From Prochlorococcus sp. AG-402-I20 (lineage in GTDB: Bacteria > Cyanobacteriota > Cyanobacteriia > PCC-6307 > Cyanobiaceae), in NCBI GenBank assembly GCA_003216975.1, contig QCHY01000004.1, positions 42,002 to 106,001 of the forward strand: a DNA stretch of 64,000 nucleotides, read 5' to 3'. The translations under genes were made by a program, and so were the position numbers. The stretch's first letter is position 1, and every line of letters starts with the position of its first letter. Below, piece after piece: positions 31,460 to 41,105 of the stretch. The notes beneath the pieces were generated by a model. It was given only the letters and a program-made list of their open reading frames with translations, ran no database searches and was not told where the DNA came from.

Positions 31460-34081
31460 TTACTTCAAAATTAGTTCAACAACTTCTCTTGTATTTGAAG
31501 ATATATTTGCGTTATTTATTTTTAATATTGAATTATACATACCTTCCTTATTTTTATCTACGTAGGTTTTCCATTTACTGAAGATTTTTACCATTCTTGA
31601 AGCAGTTATTGGATTAATTTTATCAACCTCTATTAATTTATCAGCCATAAATAAATAACCTTGTCCATCCAGAGAATGGAATAAGTTAATATTTTTACTA
31701 AACCCTCCTAAAACAGCTCGTATCGCATTTGGAGCCTTCCAATCAAATTTAGAATGTGATAACAATTTCTCAATAACAACTATTCCTTTCTTGTTAGGTC
31801 TTGAGGCTTCATAAGCGAACCATGAATCTAAAACAACTGGGTTTTCATTCCAAATATTATAAAATAAATTAGAAGCTTCTTCGGTATCAGAACTATCAAG
31901 TGGCTTTAGTGCCTCTAGAGCAGCCCTTGCTATGGTCATCGAAGAATGATTAATTGAACCAACACAATTCTTTTGAACATTTCTATCGCCTGCAAGTGTT
32001 AAATAAGACCAAATAATTCCTAATAATTTTCTTTCTCCTTTACCTTTTGGCCATTGTTGATTAATTTTATCTAATAAATTGTTATTTATTAATTTTAACT
32101 CTTGAAGGATTTCATTACCAATTAAAACTTGAAAATTTAATGACTCTTTATAAATATTTATAGGATTAACTTTTTCAAATAAAGATTCCAATTCTGCCAA
32201 ACCAGGTATTGTAAAAAGTGTTGCCAAGAAAAAAGGATCATTAATTTCTAAAGACTCTATCAATTTTGTAAGCGCATTAATAAACTTTTTTTCCAATGAA
32301 TAATTGATTTTATCGCAAAGCCTACTTTTAATGATTTCTCGCATCAAGAATTGACCTGAGTCCCATTTAGAAAAATAATCATTATCGTTTAAGAAAAGGA
32401 AAAGATAGTCCTCTATAGATAAATCAGATTCCCAAACAACAGGTGAAGAGAAACCCCTGAAAACAGATAAAACTGGAGCTTCTTTCTCACCTGAAAGTGT
32501 ATTAATTTGTAGATTCTTTTTATTTTTATCTAAGACAAATAAATTATTCTCAACAATAGGAATTGATCCTTTTTCTCTGCTATAACAAGAAAAAAGAATT
32601 GGGATAAGCATTTCAATATTTTCACTAGTTTTATTACTAACTAGTTTTTGCTCAAAAGAAACATTCAATATTGAATTTTTTGAATCCCAAGATTGATTTA
32701 TATAAACTTTTGGTGTACCAGCTATATAATACCAATTAAGAAATTTTCTTACATCAAAAGGGCAGTTTTTTTCATCTAAATATGCCCCTTTAATTAATGA
32801 ATTAATAAAATCCTCAGTTGTAGCAGCATTGCCATCAAAAGTTTTAATATAAAGATTAATACCTCTAAAAAACTTTTCCTTACCAAGCATTAACATAAGC
32901 ATTCTTATCAACTCAGCTCCCTTTTCATATATCGTTGTTGTATAAAAATTATCAATAGCCACATACTCTTTAGGCTTAACAGCATGTGAAGTAGGTCCTT
33001 TATCTTCGGCAAATTGGAAATTCCTAAGGAAAGAAACATCTTCTATTCTTTTTAGTCCTACATTATGTAGATCAGAAGTAAAAGATTGATCTCTAAAAAC
33101 TGTTAATCCTTCTTTTAATGAAAGCTGAAACCAATCTCGACATGTAATTCTATTCCCTGTCCAATTATGAAAATATTCATGTGCAATTACACTTTCTATT
33201 CTTTCTAATTCATCATCAGTTGCTGTCTTTGAGTCTGCTAATACAAGCTTTGAATTAAAAATGTTTAATCCCTTGTTTTCCATTGCACCCATATTAAAAT
33301 GTCTTACGGCAACAATTTTATATTCTTCTAAATCATATTCAAGATTATAATTATCCTCATCCCATTTCATTGCCTTTTTCAAAGAATTTACAGCATGTTT
33401 TGTATAATTTTCATCTCCAGGTTCCACATATATTTTAATCTCAATCAATCTTCCAGATTTTGTAAGGTATGTATCTGAAACTGAATTTAATTTACCAGCG
33501 ACTAAAGCAAACAAATAGGATGGTTTAGGGAAAGGATCTTCCCAGATAATTTCATGTCTTAAATTATTATTCTTTAAATTGCCTGAATGCTTCTTATTCC
33601 CATTTGACAATAATATAGGATATAAATTCTTATCTGCTTCTATTCTTACTGTATACTTACTTAAGATATCAGGCCTGTCAGGATGAAAACAAATACTTCT
33701 AAAACCTTCTGCCTCACATTGTGTAGTCAACATTCCTGAGCTTAGATATAATCCTTCTAATGATGTATTCCTGAAAGGATCTATTTGAGATATTATTTTT
33801 AATTGAAATTCTGAAGATGGAGGACTGTTTATAATCAATTCTTTGTCAGAAGTTAAATATTCTTGTGAATTTAATTCTTGTCCATTTATTGATATTGATA
33901 ATAATTTAATTTGATTACCTTGAAGGATAAGATTTGTAGTTTCTTTTATCTTTGGCTTAATTATCATTGAAGATTGAACAACAACATATTCAGAGCAAAT
34001 ATCAAAATCTATAAATATGCTTGGTATTAGAAAAGGATATTCAATATATTCTGATAATTTGATAGATTTCTGAGTTAACAT
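31460..34081 (-). CDS. pepN: Aminopeptidase N (M1 family)
   Basis: GAMENKGLNIFNS and zinc motif HEYFHNWTGNRITCRDWFQLSLKEGLTVFRDQ. Confidence 0.95.
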   Translation of the reverse strand: MLTQKSIKLSEYIEYPFLIPSIFIDFDICSEYVVVQSSMIIKPKIKETTNLILQGNQIKLLSISINGQELNSQEYLTSDKELIINSPPSSEFQLKIISQIDPFRNTSLEGLYLSSGMLTTQCEAEGFRSICFHPDRPDILSKYTVRIEADKNLYPILLSNGNKKHSGNLKNNNLRHEIIWEDPFPKPSYLFALVAGKLNSVSDTYLTKSGRLIEIKIYVEPGDENYTKHAVNSLKKAMKWDEDNYNLEYDLEEYKIVAVRHFNMGAMENKGLNIFNSKLVLADSKTATDDELERIESVIAHEYFHNWTGNRITCRDWFQLSLKEGLTVFRDQSFTSDLHNVGLKRIEDVSFLRNFQFAEDKGPTSHAVKPKEYVAIDNFYTTTIYEKGAELIRMLMLMLGKEKFFRGINLYIKTFDGNAATTEDFINSLIKGAYLDEKNCPFDVRKFLNWYYIAGTPKVYINQSWDSKNSILNVSFEQKLVSNKTSENIEMLIPILFSCYSREKGSIPIVENNLFVLDKNKKNLQINTLSGEKEAPVLSVFRGFSSPVVWESDLSIEDYLFLFLNDNDYFSKWDSGQFLMREIIKSRLCDKINYSLEKKFINALTKLIESLEINDPFFLATLFTIPGLAELESLFEKVNPINIYKESLNFQVLIGNEILQELKLINNNLLDKINQQWPKGKGERKLLGIIWSYLTLAGDRNVQKNCVGSINHSSMTIARAALEALKPLDSSDTEEASNLFYNIWNENPVVLDSWFAYEASRPNKKGIVVIEKLLSHSKFDWKAPNAIRAVLGGFSKNINLFHSLDGQGYLFMADKLIEVDKINPITASRMVKIFSKWKTYVDKNKEGMYNSILKINNANISSNTREVVELILK

Positions 34082-34111
34082 ATTAAATAATTTTTTAATT
34101 AAAAGTTAAAT

Positions 34112-34573
34112 TTATTGTTTTTGATTTAGTTGTTCAATAGTTTTTAAGAATTTATTCTTATCTTCATCTGGAACCATATCAGGACAATTTTTTATAGCTC
34201 CATCAAGAAGTTGCAAAATAGCTCCATTATAAATATTTTTTTCTGGTATTTTTTCTTTTCCTAATTCTTTTATAAGTCCCCCATGCCTACTTGAAATAAG
34301 CAGTGCATAATTTTTCGCTGCCAGGGAAATAGCCTTGGGAAATTCAACTTCAATCTGTCTAGCCATACATAGATAACTAATTCCTATTTGTCTGTATAAA
34401 AAAATATCTTCTTCACTAGCAGGAATAAACTTAACCTCCTGTTTTTCAGAGTTGGTTTTAGGTGGCTTAGATTCTGACTTAATAGAAGAACTACAACTTG
34501 ATAAAAGTATTGAAGCGACAAAAATTGACATAGCCAAGATTTTTTTTCTTGGAGATTTTTTCATTTTTCTCAA
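34112..34573 (-). CDS. Putative lipoprotein, hypothetical
   Basis: Signal peptide with lipobox ILLSSCSSS; 153 aa. Confidence 0.65.
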   Translation of the reverse strand: MRKMKKSPRKKILAMSIFVASILLSSCSSSIKSESKPPKTNSEKQEVKFIPASEEDIFLYRQIGISYLCMARQIEVEFPKAISLAAKNYALLISSRHGGLIKELGKEKIPEKNIYNGAILQLLDGAIKNCPDMVPDEDKNKFLKTIEQLNQKQ

Positions 34574-34693
34574 GTGATTTTAGTCCGTAAAAATAAACAT
34601 CTAATGCAGTAAAAAATTTTACGAAAATTCTTTACTAGCAAATTAATTACATAATATACATTGTAATCACTCAAAATAGATTTTATAAAATTA

Positions 34694-35251
34694 TCAGTTG
34701 GGATTCTTAATCCTTATTTCATGGTGATTTTCAACTATCTTCAACTTATCATTAAACCAACTATAAATATTTCTAGATCTAAATTTATCTTGGTCTATTA
34801 AGCGTGTATGTTCTAATACATGCCAATTTTCGTAATTAGACTCAAAGATCAATTCGTGTTCATCAACTTGCCTAATATTTGATATCCCCGAAGATTCAGA
34901 TAAATAAGAACTATCACGTATTAGTTGATGACCTTGTAGACGAGCAATTATTTCTCCTTCACTTTTATATGTTGGCCTTTGAATAAAAAAATCTTTTTCA
35001 TCTTCACACCACCACTTAAACCGATAACTTTCAAAGTCAGAATCATTTTGACTTAACTTGCTGACATTTATGTACATTTCTAAGTTAATAGCCTTTTCTT
35101 CATTAAAAAAATATTGTCTTTTAGAGTGCCATAAACCAATATTTCGGCCGAACCATCGCCTTAAATTGCTATCAAAATCAATTCTAAGTCTATCAATCCC
35201 CACTGAAGAGTTTCTAGTTCTTGCAATACCAGAGGAATGAGAAATAGACAT
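34694..35251 (-). CDS. Conserved hypothetical protein; possible CpcS/CpeS-like lipocalin fold (weak)
   Basis: Intact 185 aa ORF; W-x-S-x-R near the N-terminus and alternating beta-like pattern; no decisive motif. Confidence 0.55.
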   Translation of the reverse strand: MSISHSSGIARTRNSSVGIDRLRIDFDSNLRRWFGRNIGLWHSKRQYFFNEEKAINLEMYINVSKLSQNDSDFESYRFKWWCEDEKDFFIQRPTYKSEGEIIARLQGHQLIRDSSYLSESSGISNIRQVDEHELIFESNYENWHVLEHTRLIDQDKFRSRNIYSWFNDKLKIVENHHEIRIKNPN

Positions 35252-35346
35252 TTTCTGGAACTGAGAGATTTAAAAAGTATTCAATGAATTATTAGCTAAT
35301 TCCTAAAACGAGTCTCATTAACTTAAGGTATGCGTAATTATTTAGA

Positions 35347-36504
35347 TTGCTCGACACTGTGGATAGTGCCGAAGCTAACGACAGACGGCAGTTAAAACTG
35401 TTGCTTGTGGCATCTCGCCACCATCTCTCTAGGGGAGATATTCGTTCGTTAATCGAATATTTGGAAAGAGAAGATTGTGGATTTAACGTTTCTCTAGATT
35501 TTTCAGATCCCTCTGATAATCCCGAATTACTTGAACTTTATAGATTAGTAGCACTTCCTGCACTAATAAAATTAGAACCTTCACCTAAACAAATCTTTGC
35601 TGGGAGTTCGATTTTTCAACAAGTTAAAACTTGGGTTCCAAGATGGCAACATGAAGGTCTAATCAACGGAATCGGTCTAAATCTTAGAGCTAAAACTATT
35701 GAAACCGATCAAACACAAAAAGAACTTCTTTTAGAGGATGATCTTCTTGTACTTAGGCAAGAAAACGAAACACTTACTAAAAAAATACATTCGCAAGAAA
35801 GTCTCCTAAGAATGGTTGCTCATGAATTGAGGACTCCCTTAACAGCTGCTGGTTTGGCTCTTCAAAGTCAAAAACTAGGACAAATAACTATGACTAAATT
35901 TCAAGAGGTTTTGAAAAGAAGGCTAGAGGAAATTGAATTACTTTCAAAAGACTTACTAGAAGTTGGAAGTACCCGATGGGAAACTTTGTTTAATCCTCAA
36001 AAAGTTGATCTTGCGAATATTTCTGCAGAAGCAATTCTCGAGCTTGAAAAGCTATGGCTTAATCGCAAAATAAAAATAAATACAGACATACCACTTGATT
36101 TACCCCCTGTCTTCGCAGATCAAAGAAGAATGATGCAGGTTTTGTTAAACCTCATTGAAAATGCTTTAAAATTTTCTGAAGACGAAGGTGAGATTTTTAT
36201 AACAATGCTTCACAGAACGAATCAATGGGTTGAGGTAATTGTTCGAGATAATGGGCCTGGTATTCCACCAGAAGAACAACAAAGAATATTTGTTGATCGA
36301 GTTAGACTTCCACAAACTTCTCAAGAGACAATCGGCTTTGGCATTGGTCTTTCAGTTTGCAGAAGAATTGTTGAAGTGCATGGAGGGAAGATCTGGGTAG
36401 TTTCTAAACCAACTGAAGGTGCATGTTTCTACTTCACCGTTCCTGTATGGCGAGGACAAAATAAGGATCAAGAAGCCTTGACGAGTGGCAAGGCGGGCCC
36501 GTAA
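35347..36504 (+). CDS. sasA: Circadian output histidine kinase SasA (start could be GTG at 35359)
   Basis: KaiB-like N-terminus ([20 protein letters not shown]...), H-box [17 protein letters not shown]-box [11 protein letters not shown]-box [15 protein letters not shown]. Confidence 0.93.
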   Translation: MLDTVDSAEANDRRQLKLLLVASRHHLSRGDIRSLIEYLEREDCGFNVSLDFSDPSDNPELLELYRLVALPALIKLEPSPKQIFAGSSIFQQVKTWVPRWQHEGLINGIGLNLRAKTIETDQTQKELLLEDDLLVLRQENETLTKKIHSQESLLRMVAHELRTPLTAAGLALQSQKLGQITMTKFQEVLKRRLEEIELLSKDLLEVGSTRWETLFNPQKVDLANISAEAILELEKLWLNRKIKINTDIPLDLPPVFADQRRMMQVLLNLIENALKFSEDEGEIFITMLHRTNQWVEVIVRDNGPGIPPEEQQRIFVDRVRLPQTSQETIGFGIGLSVCRRIVEVHGGKIWVVSKPTEGACFYFTVPVWRGQNKDQEALTSGKAGP

Positions 36505-36553
36505 CTTTCAATTGTGATAACAATTACTTATTAAGTGATTTATCACTGCATCT

Positions 36554-36626
36554 GGCCCCATCGTCTAGAGGCCTAGGACACCTCCCTTTCACGGAGGCGA
36601 CAGGGGTTCGAATCCCCTTGGGGCTA
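36554..36626 (+). tRNA. tRNA-Glu (anticodon UUC)
   Basis: 73 nt cloverleaf: acceptor GGCCCCA/TGGGGCT, anticodon stem-loop CCTCC-CTTTCAC-GGAGG, T-arm GGGGTTCGAATCCCC. Confidence 0.97.
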
Positions 36627-36643
36627 TAAATAAAATTTTTTAA

Positions 36644-36680
36644 AACCTACTATTGGGCTAGACTCAATAGTAGGTTTTTT
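36644..36680 (+). terminator. Rho-independent terminator after tRNA-Glu
   Basis: 12-bp perfect stem AACCTACTATTG / CAATAGTAGGTT, 9-nt loop, followed by T-run. Confidence 0.9.
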
Positions 36681-36940
36681 AAGTATTTTTTATTTGCTTG
36701 GAAAATTGTTTATTTGTAAATTCTTTACCAATGGAAAATTGAACAAAATAAATGTAGAAATATAATAATTGGTTAGTAAAAAAAACACACAATCCCAAAA
36801 ACCCCTTCAGATAGCTGGATCTAAGAATATTAATGATCTTGTGACGGTCTCGAAAGGTGAACTGATAAATTAGTAATATCAAGATAAAACAGCTAAAAGT
36901 TACCTCTTGTTGGTAATCTCACGTTCTATTTTAAGTTTTT

Positions 36941-38053
36941 ATGGCTTACTCAGAGACAAAGGTAGTTCTTGGTGGTCTTGCACATATTCCTATCATAATT
37001 GGTTTTTTCTACCTAATACGCAGACAATATTCATTCGGTGCAATGCTCAGAAATGGTAATAATGCTTTAAGTGACAAAGTTGTAGCCACCCCTGCTAAAG
37101 CTGCTGCCACCCCTGCTAAAGCTGCTGCCACCCCTGCTAAAGCTGCTGCTGCAAAGAAACCACATGCAGATGTACCAGTTAATACCTATAAACCAAAAGC
37201 ACCTTTCACAGGAACAGTAACTGAAAATTATTCAGTACTACAAGAAGGAGCAATTGGTAAAGTGCAACATATAACTTTTGACCTATCTGGAGGAGATCCT
37301 GAATTCAAATATGTTGAAGGTCAAAGTTGCGGAATACTTGCTGCAGGTGAAGACGCAAAAGGTAAGCCACATCGACCAAGACTATATTCAATTGCTAGCA
37401 CAAGGTATGGTGATAACTTTGCAGGAAATACTCTCTCATTATGTGTTCGCCAACTTCAGTACGAAAAAGATGGTGAAACAATAAATGGTGTTTGCTCTAC
37501 ATATTTGTGCAACCTATCTCCTGGAGATAAAGTAAAAATTAGTGGTCCAGTAGGCAAAGAGATGCTTCTTCCAGAGGAAGAAGATGCAAACATAATAATG
37601 CTTGCGACAGGAACTGGTATAGCTCCAATGAGAGCCTATTTAAGAAGGATGTTTGAACCGACTGAAATTGAGAAACATCAGTGGAATTTTAAAGGAAAAG
37701 CTTGGTTATTCATGGGTGCACCAAAGACAGCCAACCTTCTATATGATGCTGACTTTGAACACTACAAATCAAAATTCCCAGAAAATCTTAGATACACAAA
37801 AGCAATCAGCAGAGAGCAGAAGAATACAAAAGGAGGAAGAATGTATATTCAAGACAGGGTCCTTGAACATGCTGAAGAAATATTCAACATGATTGAGAAT
37901 CCTAAAACACATATTTACTTGTGTGGACTTAAAGGAATGGAGCCAGGAATAGATGAAGCAATGACAACTGCAGCTTCTGCAAAAGGTTTGGACTGGTCTG
38001 AACTAAGACCTAAACTAAGAAAAGCAGGCAGATGGCATGCTGAGACTTACTAG
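36941..38053 (+). CDS. petH: Ferredoxin-NADP+ reductase
   Basis: RPRLYSIASTRYGD, CVRQLQYEKDGETINGVCSTYLCNL, MLATGTGIAPMRAYLRRMFE, C-terminal GRWHAETY. Confidence 0.96.
   Translation: MAYSETKVVLGGLAHIPIIIGFFYLIRRQYSFGAMLRNGNNALSDKVVATPAKAAATPAKAAATPAKAAAAKKPHADVPVNTYKPKAPFTGTVTENYSVLQEGAIGKVQHITFDLSGGDPEFKYVEGQSCGILAAGEDAKGKPHRPRLYSIASTRYGDNFAGNTLSLCVRQLQYEKDGETINGVCSTYLCNLSPGDKVKISGPVGKEMLLPEEEDANIIMLATGTGIAPMRAYLRRMFEPTEIEKHQWNFKGKAWLFMGAPKTANLLYDADFEHYKSKFPENLRYTKAISREQKNTKGGRMYIQDRVLEHAEEIFNMIENPKTHIYLCGLKGMEPGIDEAMTTAASAKGLDWSELRPKLRKAGRWHAETY
37085..37147 (+). repeat. Perfect tandem repeat, 3 x 21 bp (GCCACCCCTGCTAAAGCTGCT), inside petH
   Basis: Three identical consecutive 21-nt units encoding ATPAKAA. 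Confidence 0.97.
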
Positions 38054-38222
38054 AGAAAGAAGAAAGTCTGGAAAGCGATAATTATCAATTACTTTAGAAA
38101 TATTTTTTCTATATTTAAGCAATTAATATCAATTTTGTTTTTGGACATCCGACTAAGAAATGTCGGAATGATTAGAAGCAATTTGGATAATATTTCTAAT
38201 CTAATTGGCAAGGAATTTATCA

Positions 38223-39746
38223 ATGAGCATGCCAGTAACAAACCCTTTGAGAATAGGTCTTCGTCAAGAGCGAGTAGTTCCTCCTCAATGTCTGGTTATT
38301 TTTGGTGCTTCAGGGGATCTAACTCACCGGAAACTAGTTCCTGCTTTATTCGAGCTCTTTAAGCAACGAAGATTACCAAGTGAGTTTGCAGTTTTAGGGT
38401 GTGCAAGAAGATCATGGACTGATGAAATATTTAAAGAAAAAATGGAAGAAGCTCTTTCTTCTCAAATAAAAGAAAGTCCAAAAGAATGGGAATTATTCTC
38501 TCAAAATCTTTTCTATGAACCTGTAGACCTTCAACAACCTGAGCACCTTATAAAGCTTGGAGAAAGACTTGAAATAATTGATAAGTTAAGAGCAACTCAT
38601 GGCCATCGAACTTTCTACCTTTCAGTTTCTCCCAAATTTTATGGAAGTGGATGCAGAGCTTTAGCAGCCGCAGGATTATTGAAAGATCCCAAGCGCAGCA
38701 GAGTTGTAATTGAAAAACCTTTTGGAAGAGACTTCAATAGTGCTCAGTCACTCAATTCTCTCGTTCAGGGTTGTGCTCAAGAAAGTCAAATATTTCGAAT
38801 AGATCATTATTTAGGGAAAGAAACCGTTCAAAATATTCTTGTTCTCAGATTTGCAAACACGATTTTTGAACCTATTTGGAATAGAAATTACATATCTAGT
38901 GTTCAAATCACCAGTTCAGAAACAGTTGGAGTTGAAGATCGAGCAGGATATTACGAATCTTCAGGAGCGCTGAGAGATATGGTTCAAAACCATCTAACTC
39001 AAATGCTTGCCCTAACGGCAATGGAACCACCTGGGCATTTTGATCCAGAAGCCATAAGAAATGAAAAAGCAAAAGTACTTCAAGCAGTAAAACTTGCCAA
39101 TGAAGAAAAGCCTTGGGAATGTTGTGTAAGGGGACAGTACTCAAAGGGAGGAAGTGATGCGGATCCACTCCTTGGATATAGAGAAGAACCCGGTGTTAAT
39201 CCAAACAGCACAACCGAAACATATGTAGCTATGAAGCTTTTCATAGACAATTGGAGATGGCAGGGGGTCCCTTTTTACGTGAGAACAGGAAAACGATTAG
39301 CTAAAAGACTTAGTGAGGTTGTACTTACATTTAGAGAAGCTCCTGTTCATCTTTTTGATGCAGCTGGGGGATGCCCAACATCAAACCAATTAATCCTTAG
39401 GATTCAACCCAACGAAGGAGCTGAATTTAGTTTTGAGGTGAAATCGCCAGGTTCTGGCATGAGAAGTAGACCTGTAAATATGGAGTTTTCTTATGATGAA
39501 TCCTTTGGAGAGCCATCAGATGAGGGTTATGTAAGACTCCTAGCTGATGCAATGCTTGGAGATCCAACATTGTTTACTCGAAGCGATGAAGTAGAGGCTG
39601 CTTGGCGTTTATATACTCCTCTTTTAGAGAAGATTGAGGATTCCCCCTGGGAATTGCCTGTTTATCCATATGAGTCAAGGACATGGGGGCCTACTGAATC
39701 AGACTTACTAATTGGCAAGGATCAACTTCTATGGAGAAGACCTTGA
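38223..39746 (+). CDS. zwf: Glucose-6-phosphate 1-dehydrogenase (ATG start chosen over the upstream TTG at 38205)
   Basis: VIFGASGDLTHRKLVPALFEL, RIDHYLGKETVQNILVLRFAN. Confidence 0.96.
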   Translation: MSMPVTNPLRIGLRQERVVPPQCLVIFGASGDLTHRKLVPALFELFKQRRLPSEFAVLGCARRSWTDEIFKEKMEEALSSQIKESPKEWELFSQNLFYEPVDLQQPEHLIKLGERLEIIDKLRATHGHRTFYLSVSPKFYGSGCRALAAAGLLKDPKRSRVVIEKPFGRDFNSAQSLNSLVQGCAQESQIFRIDHYLGKETVQNILVLRFANTIFEPIWNRNYISSVQITSSETVGVEDRAGYYESSGALRDMVQNHLTQMLALTAMEPPGHFDPEAIRNEKAKVLQAVKLANEEKPWECCVRGQYSKGGSDADPLLGYREEPGVNPNSTTETYVAMKLFIDNWRWQGVPFYVRTGKRLAKRLSEVVLTFREAPVHLFDAAGGCPTSNQLILRIQPNEGAEFSFEVKSPGSGMRSRPVNMEFSYDESFGEPSDEGYVRLLADAMLGDPTLFTRSDEVEAAWRLYTPLLEKIEDSPWELPVYPYESRTWGPTESDLLIGKDQLLWRRP

Positions 39747-39784
39747 AAAAATTGAATCTAAATCTTTTATTCGAACCAAATTAA

Positions 39785-41092
39785 ATGTCTCCTCAATTAA
39801 CACTACAAACACCGCTTCAGCTACCTCCAGCTGAAATACCTACTTATCTTGAGCAACTCTGGTCTCATGAAGAAAGAGGAGATAAAGGAGCCAACACTTT
39901 TTGTTTAATTGTCTGGCAACCTGCTTGGATCGAACAAAAACTAGTCAAAACTGGAAAAATATCTGGGCCAGTAGTAGGTAGTCAAAGGAATGATCTTATA
40001 GAAGCCGCAAGAGAAATTATTTTAGAAGGCAATCTCCCTAACAGTACTTCACCATTGGATTTTAGAGTTCAATCTTCAATTCAATGTGAAGAGTTGATTA
40101 AAAATGTAGAGGACCTTAGAGGGCAACACATTGACACCTCAATTAGTAATTTACAACCTCGAAGACTAATAACTATTGCACCAACAATTGAGAAAGAAAA
40201 TAGTTTAGAAACATTAGTTGCCGCATATTGTCCTCTTCCCGAGGAAGGTGGAGGCAAAACAGCTTGCGGCGACGTAATTGTTTTAAGAGGTAATAAAACC
40301 GCAATTAATGATGGGCTTGAAATTGTTGAGACTCTTATTCCTGATGAACTTCCTTCTTGGTTGTGGTGGAATGGAAGAATTGATGAGGCCCCTGAATTCC
40401 TTAATGCTCTAGCACTACCAAATCGAAGATTAATCATTGATACTGCACATGGAGAACCAAGAGTTTGCTTAAATTTATTACTTCAAAGGATTCAATCTGG
40501 ACAGGCTGTTAACGACCTGAATTGGCTTCGTCTTAGAAGTTGGAGAGAGACTTTAGCGATGGTATTTGATCCACTTCAAAGAAGAAATGCTCTTGAAAAT
40601 TTACAAAAAATTGATATCGATGTTGAAGGCTCTCAAACAGTTCAAGGCCTTTTACTTGCTGCATGGATTGCTGATCGCCTCAACTGGAAACTTGAAAATT
40701 TCATCTACTCAAAAAAAGATCAGATGAAAGTTAATTTTCTTCGTCAAGACAAAACTCTTGTTGATGTTGGTATCACTTCTTTACCTATTGGTAAGCCAAG
40801 CATTAATCCTGGTCAAATAGTTGGTTTGAGATTAATTTCAAAGGCTAAGAACAAACAAAAAAACGATCTTTGTGTAATTCTCGCATCGGAATCTGGAGAA
40901 TGTATGAGATTAGAAGCTGGAGGCATGGCAAGAATGGAACTTATTGAACAAGTCGTTCCTATTCAAAAAAACTCTTTAGAGAATGATGTTGCTCGTTTAC
41001 TCTCCAGCAGCAGAGGAAATACAAGCCCTTTACTTGCTAGTGCAGCACCAATAGCGAATGAAATCCTTGATTTAATTAATCAAGCCAAATAA
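39785..41092 (+). CDS. opcA: OpcA, glucose-6-phosphate dehydrogenase assembly protein
   Basis: Directly downstream of zwf, as in cyanobacterial zwf-opcA operons; OpcA-like sequence. Confidence 0.9.
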   Translation: MSPQLTLQTPLQLPPAEIPTYLEQLWSHEERGDKGANTFCLIVWQPAWIEQKLVKTGKISGPVVGSQRNDLIEAAREIILEGNLPNSTSPLDFRVQSSIQCEELIKNVEDLRGQHIDTSISNLQPRRLITIAPTIEKENSLETLVAAYCPLPEEGGGKTACGDVIVLRGNKTAINDGLEIVETLIPDELPSWLWWNGRIDEAPEFLNALALPNRRLIIDTAHGEPRVCLNLLLQRIQSGQAVNDLNWLRLRSWRETLAMVFDPLQRRNALENLQKIDIDVEGSQTVQGLLLAAWIADRLNWKLENFIYSKKDQMKVNFLRQDKTLVDVGITSLPIGKPSINPGQIVGLRLISKAKNKQKNDLCVILASESGECMRLEAGGMARMELIEQVVPIQKNSLENDVARLLSSSRGNTSPLLASAAPIANEILDLINQAK

Positions 41093-41105
41093 ATATAGTC
41101 ATTAG

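Noticed and set aside
36679-36882. 67-aa minus-strand ORF between tRNA-Glu and petH
   Set aside because: Starts next to the terminator, low-complexity AT-driven hydrophobic/basic sequence, no recognisable motif; more likely chance.
38135-38362. 75-aa ORF overlapping the zwf start
   Set aside because: Out of frame with zwf and Ser-rich from frame-shifted reading of zwf codons; the CCGAC/GTCGG hairpin nearby is too short to call.
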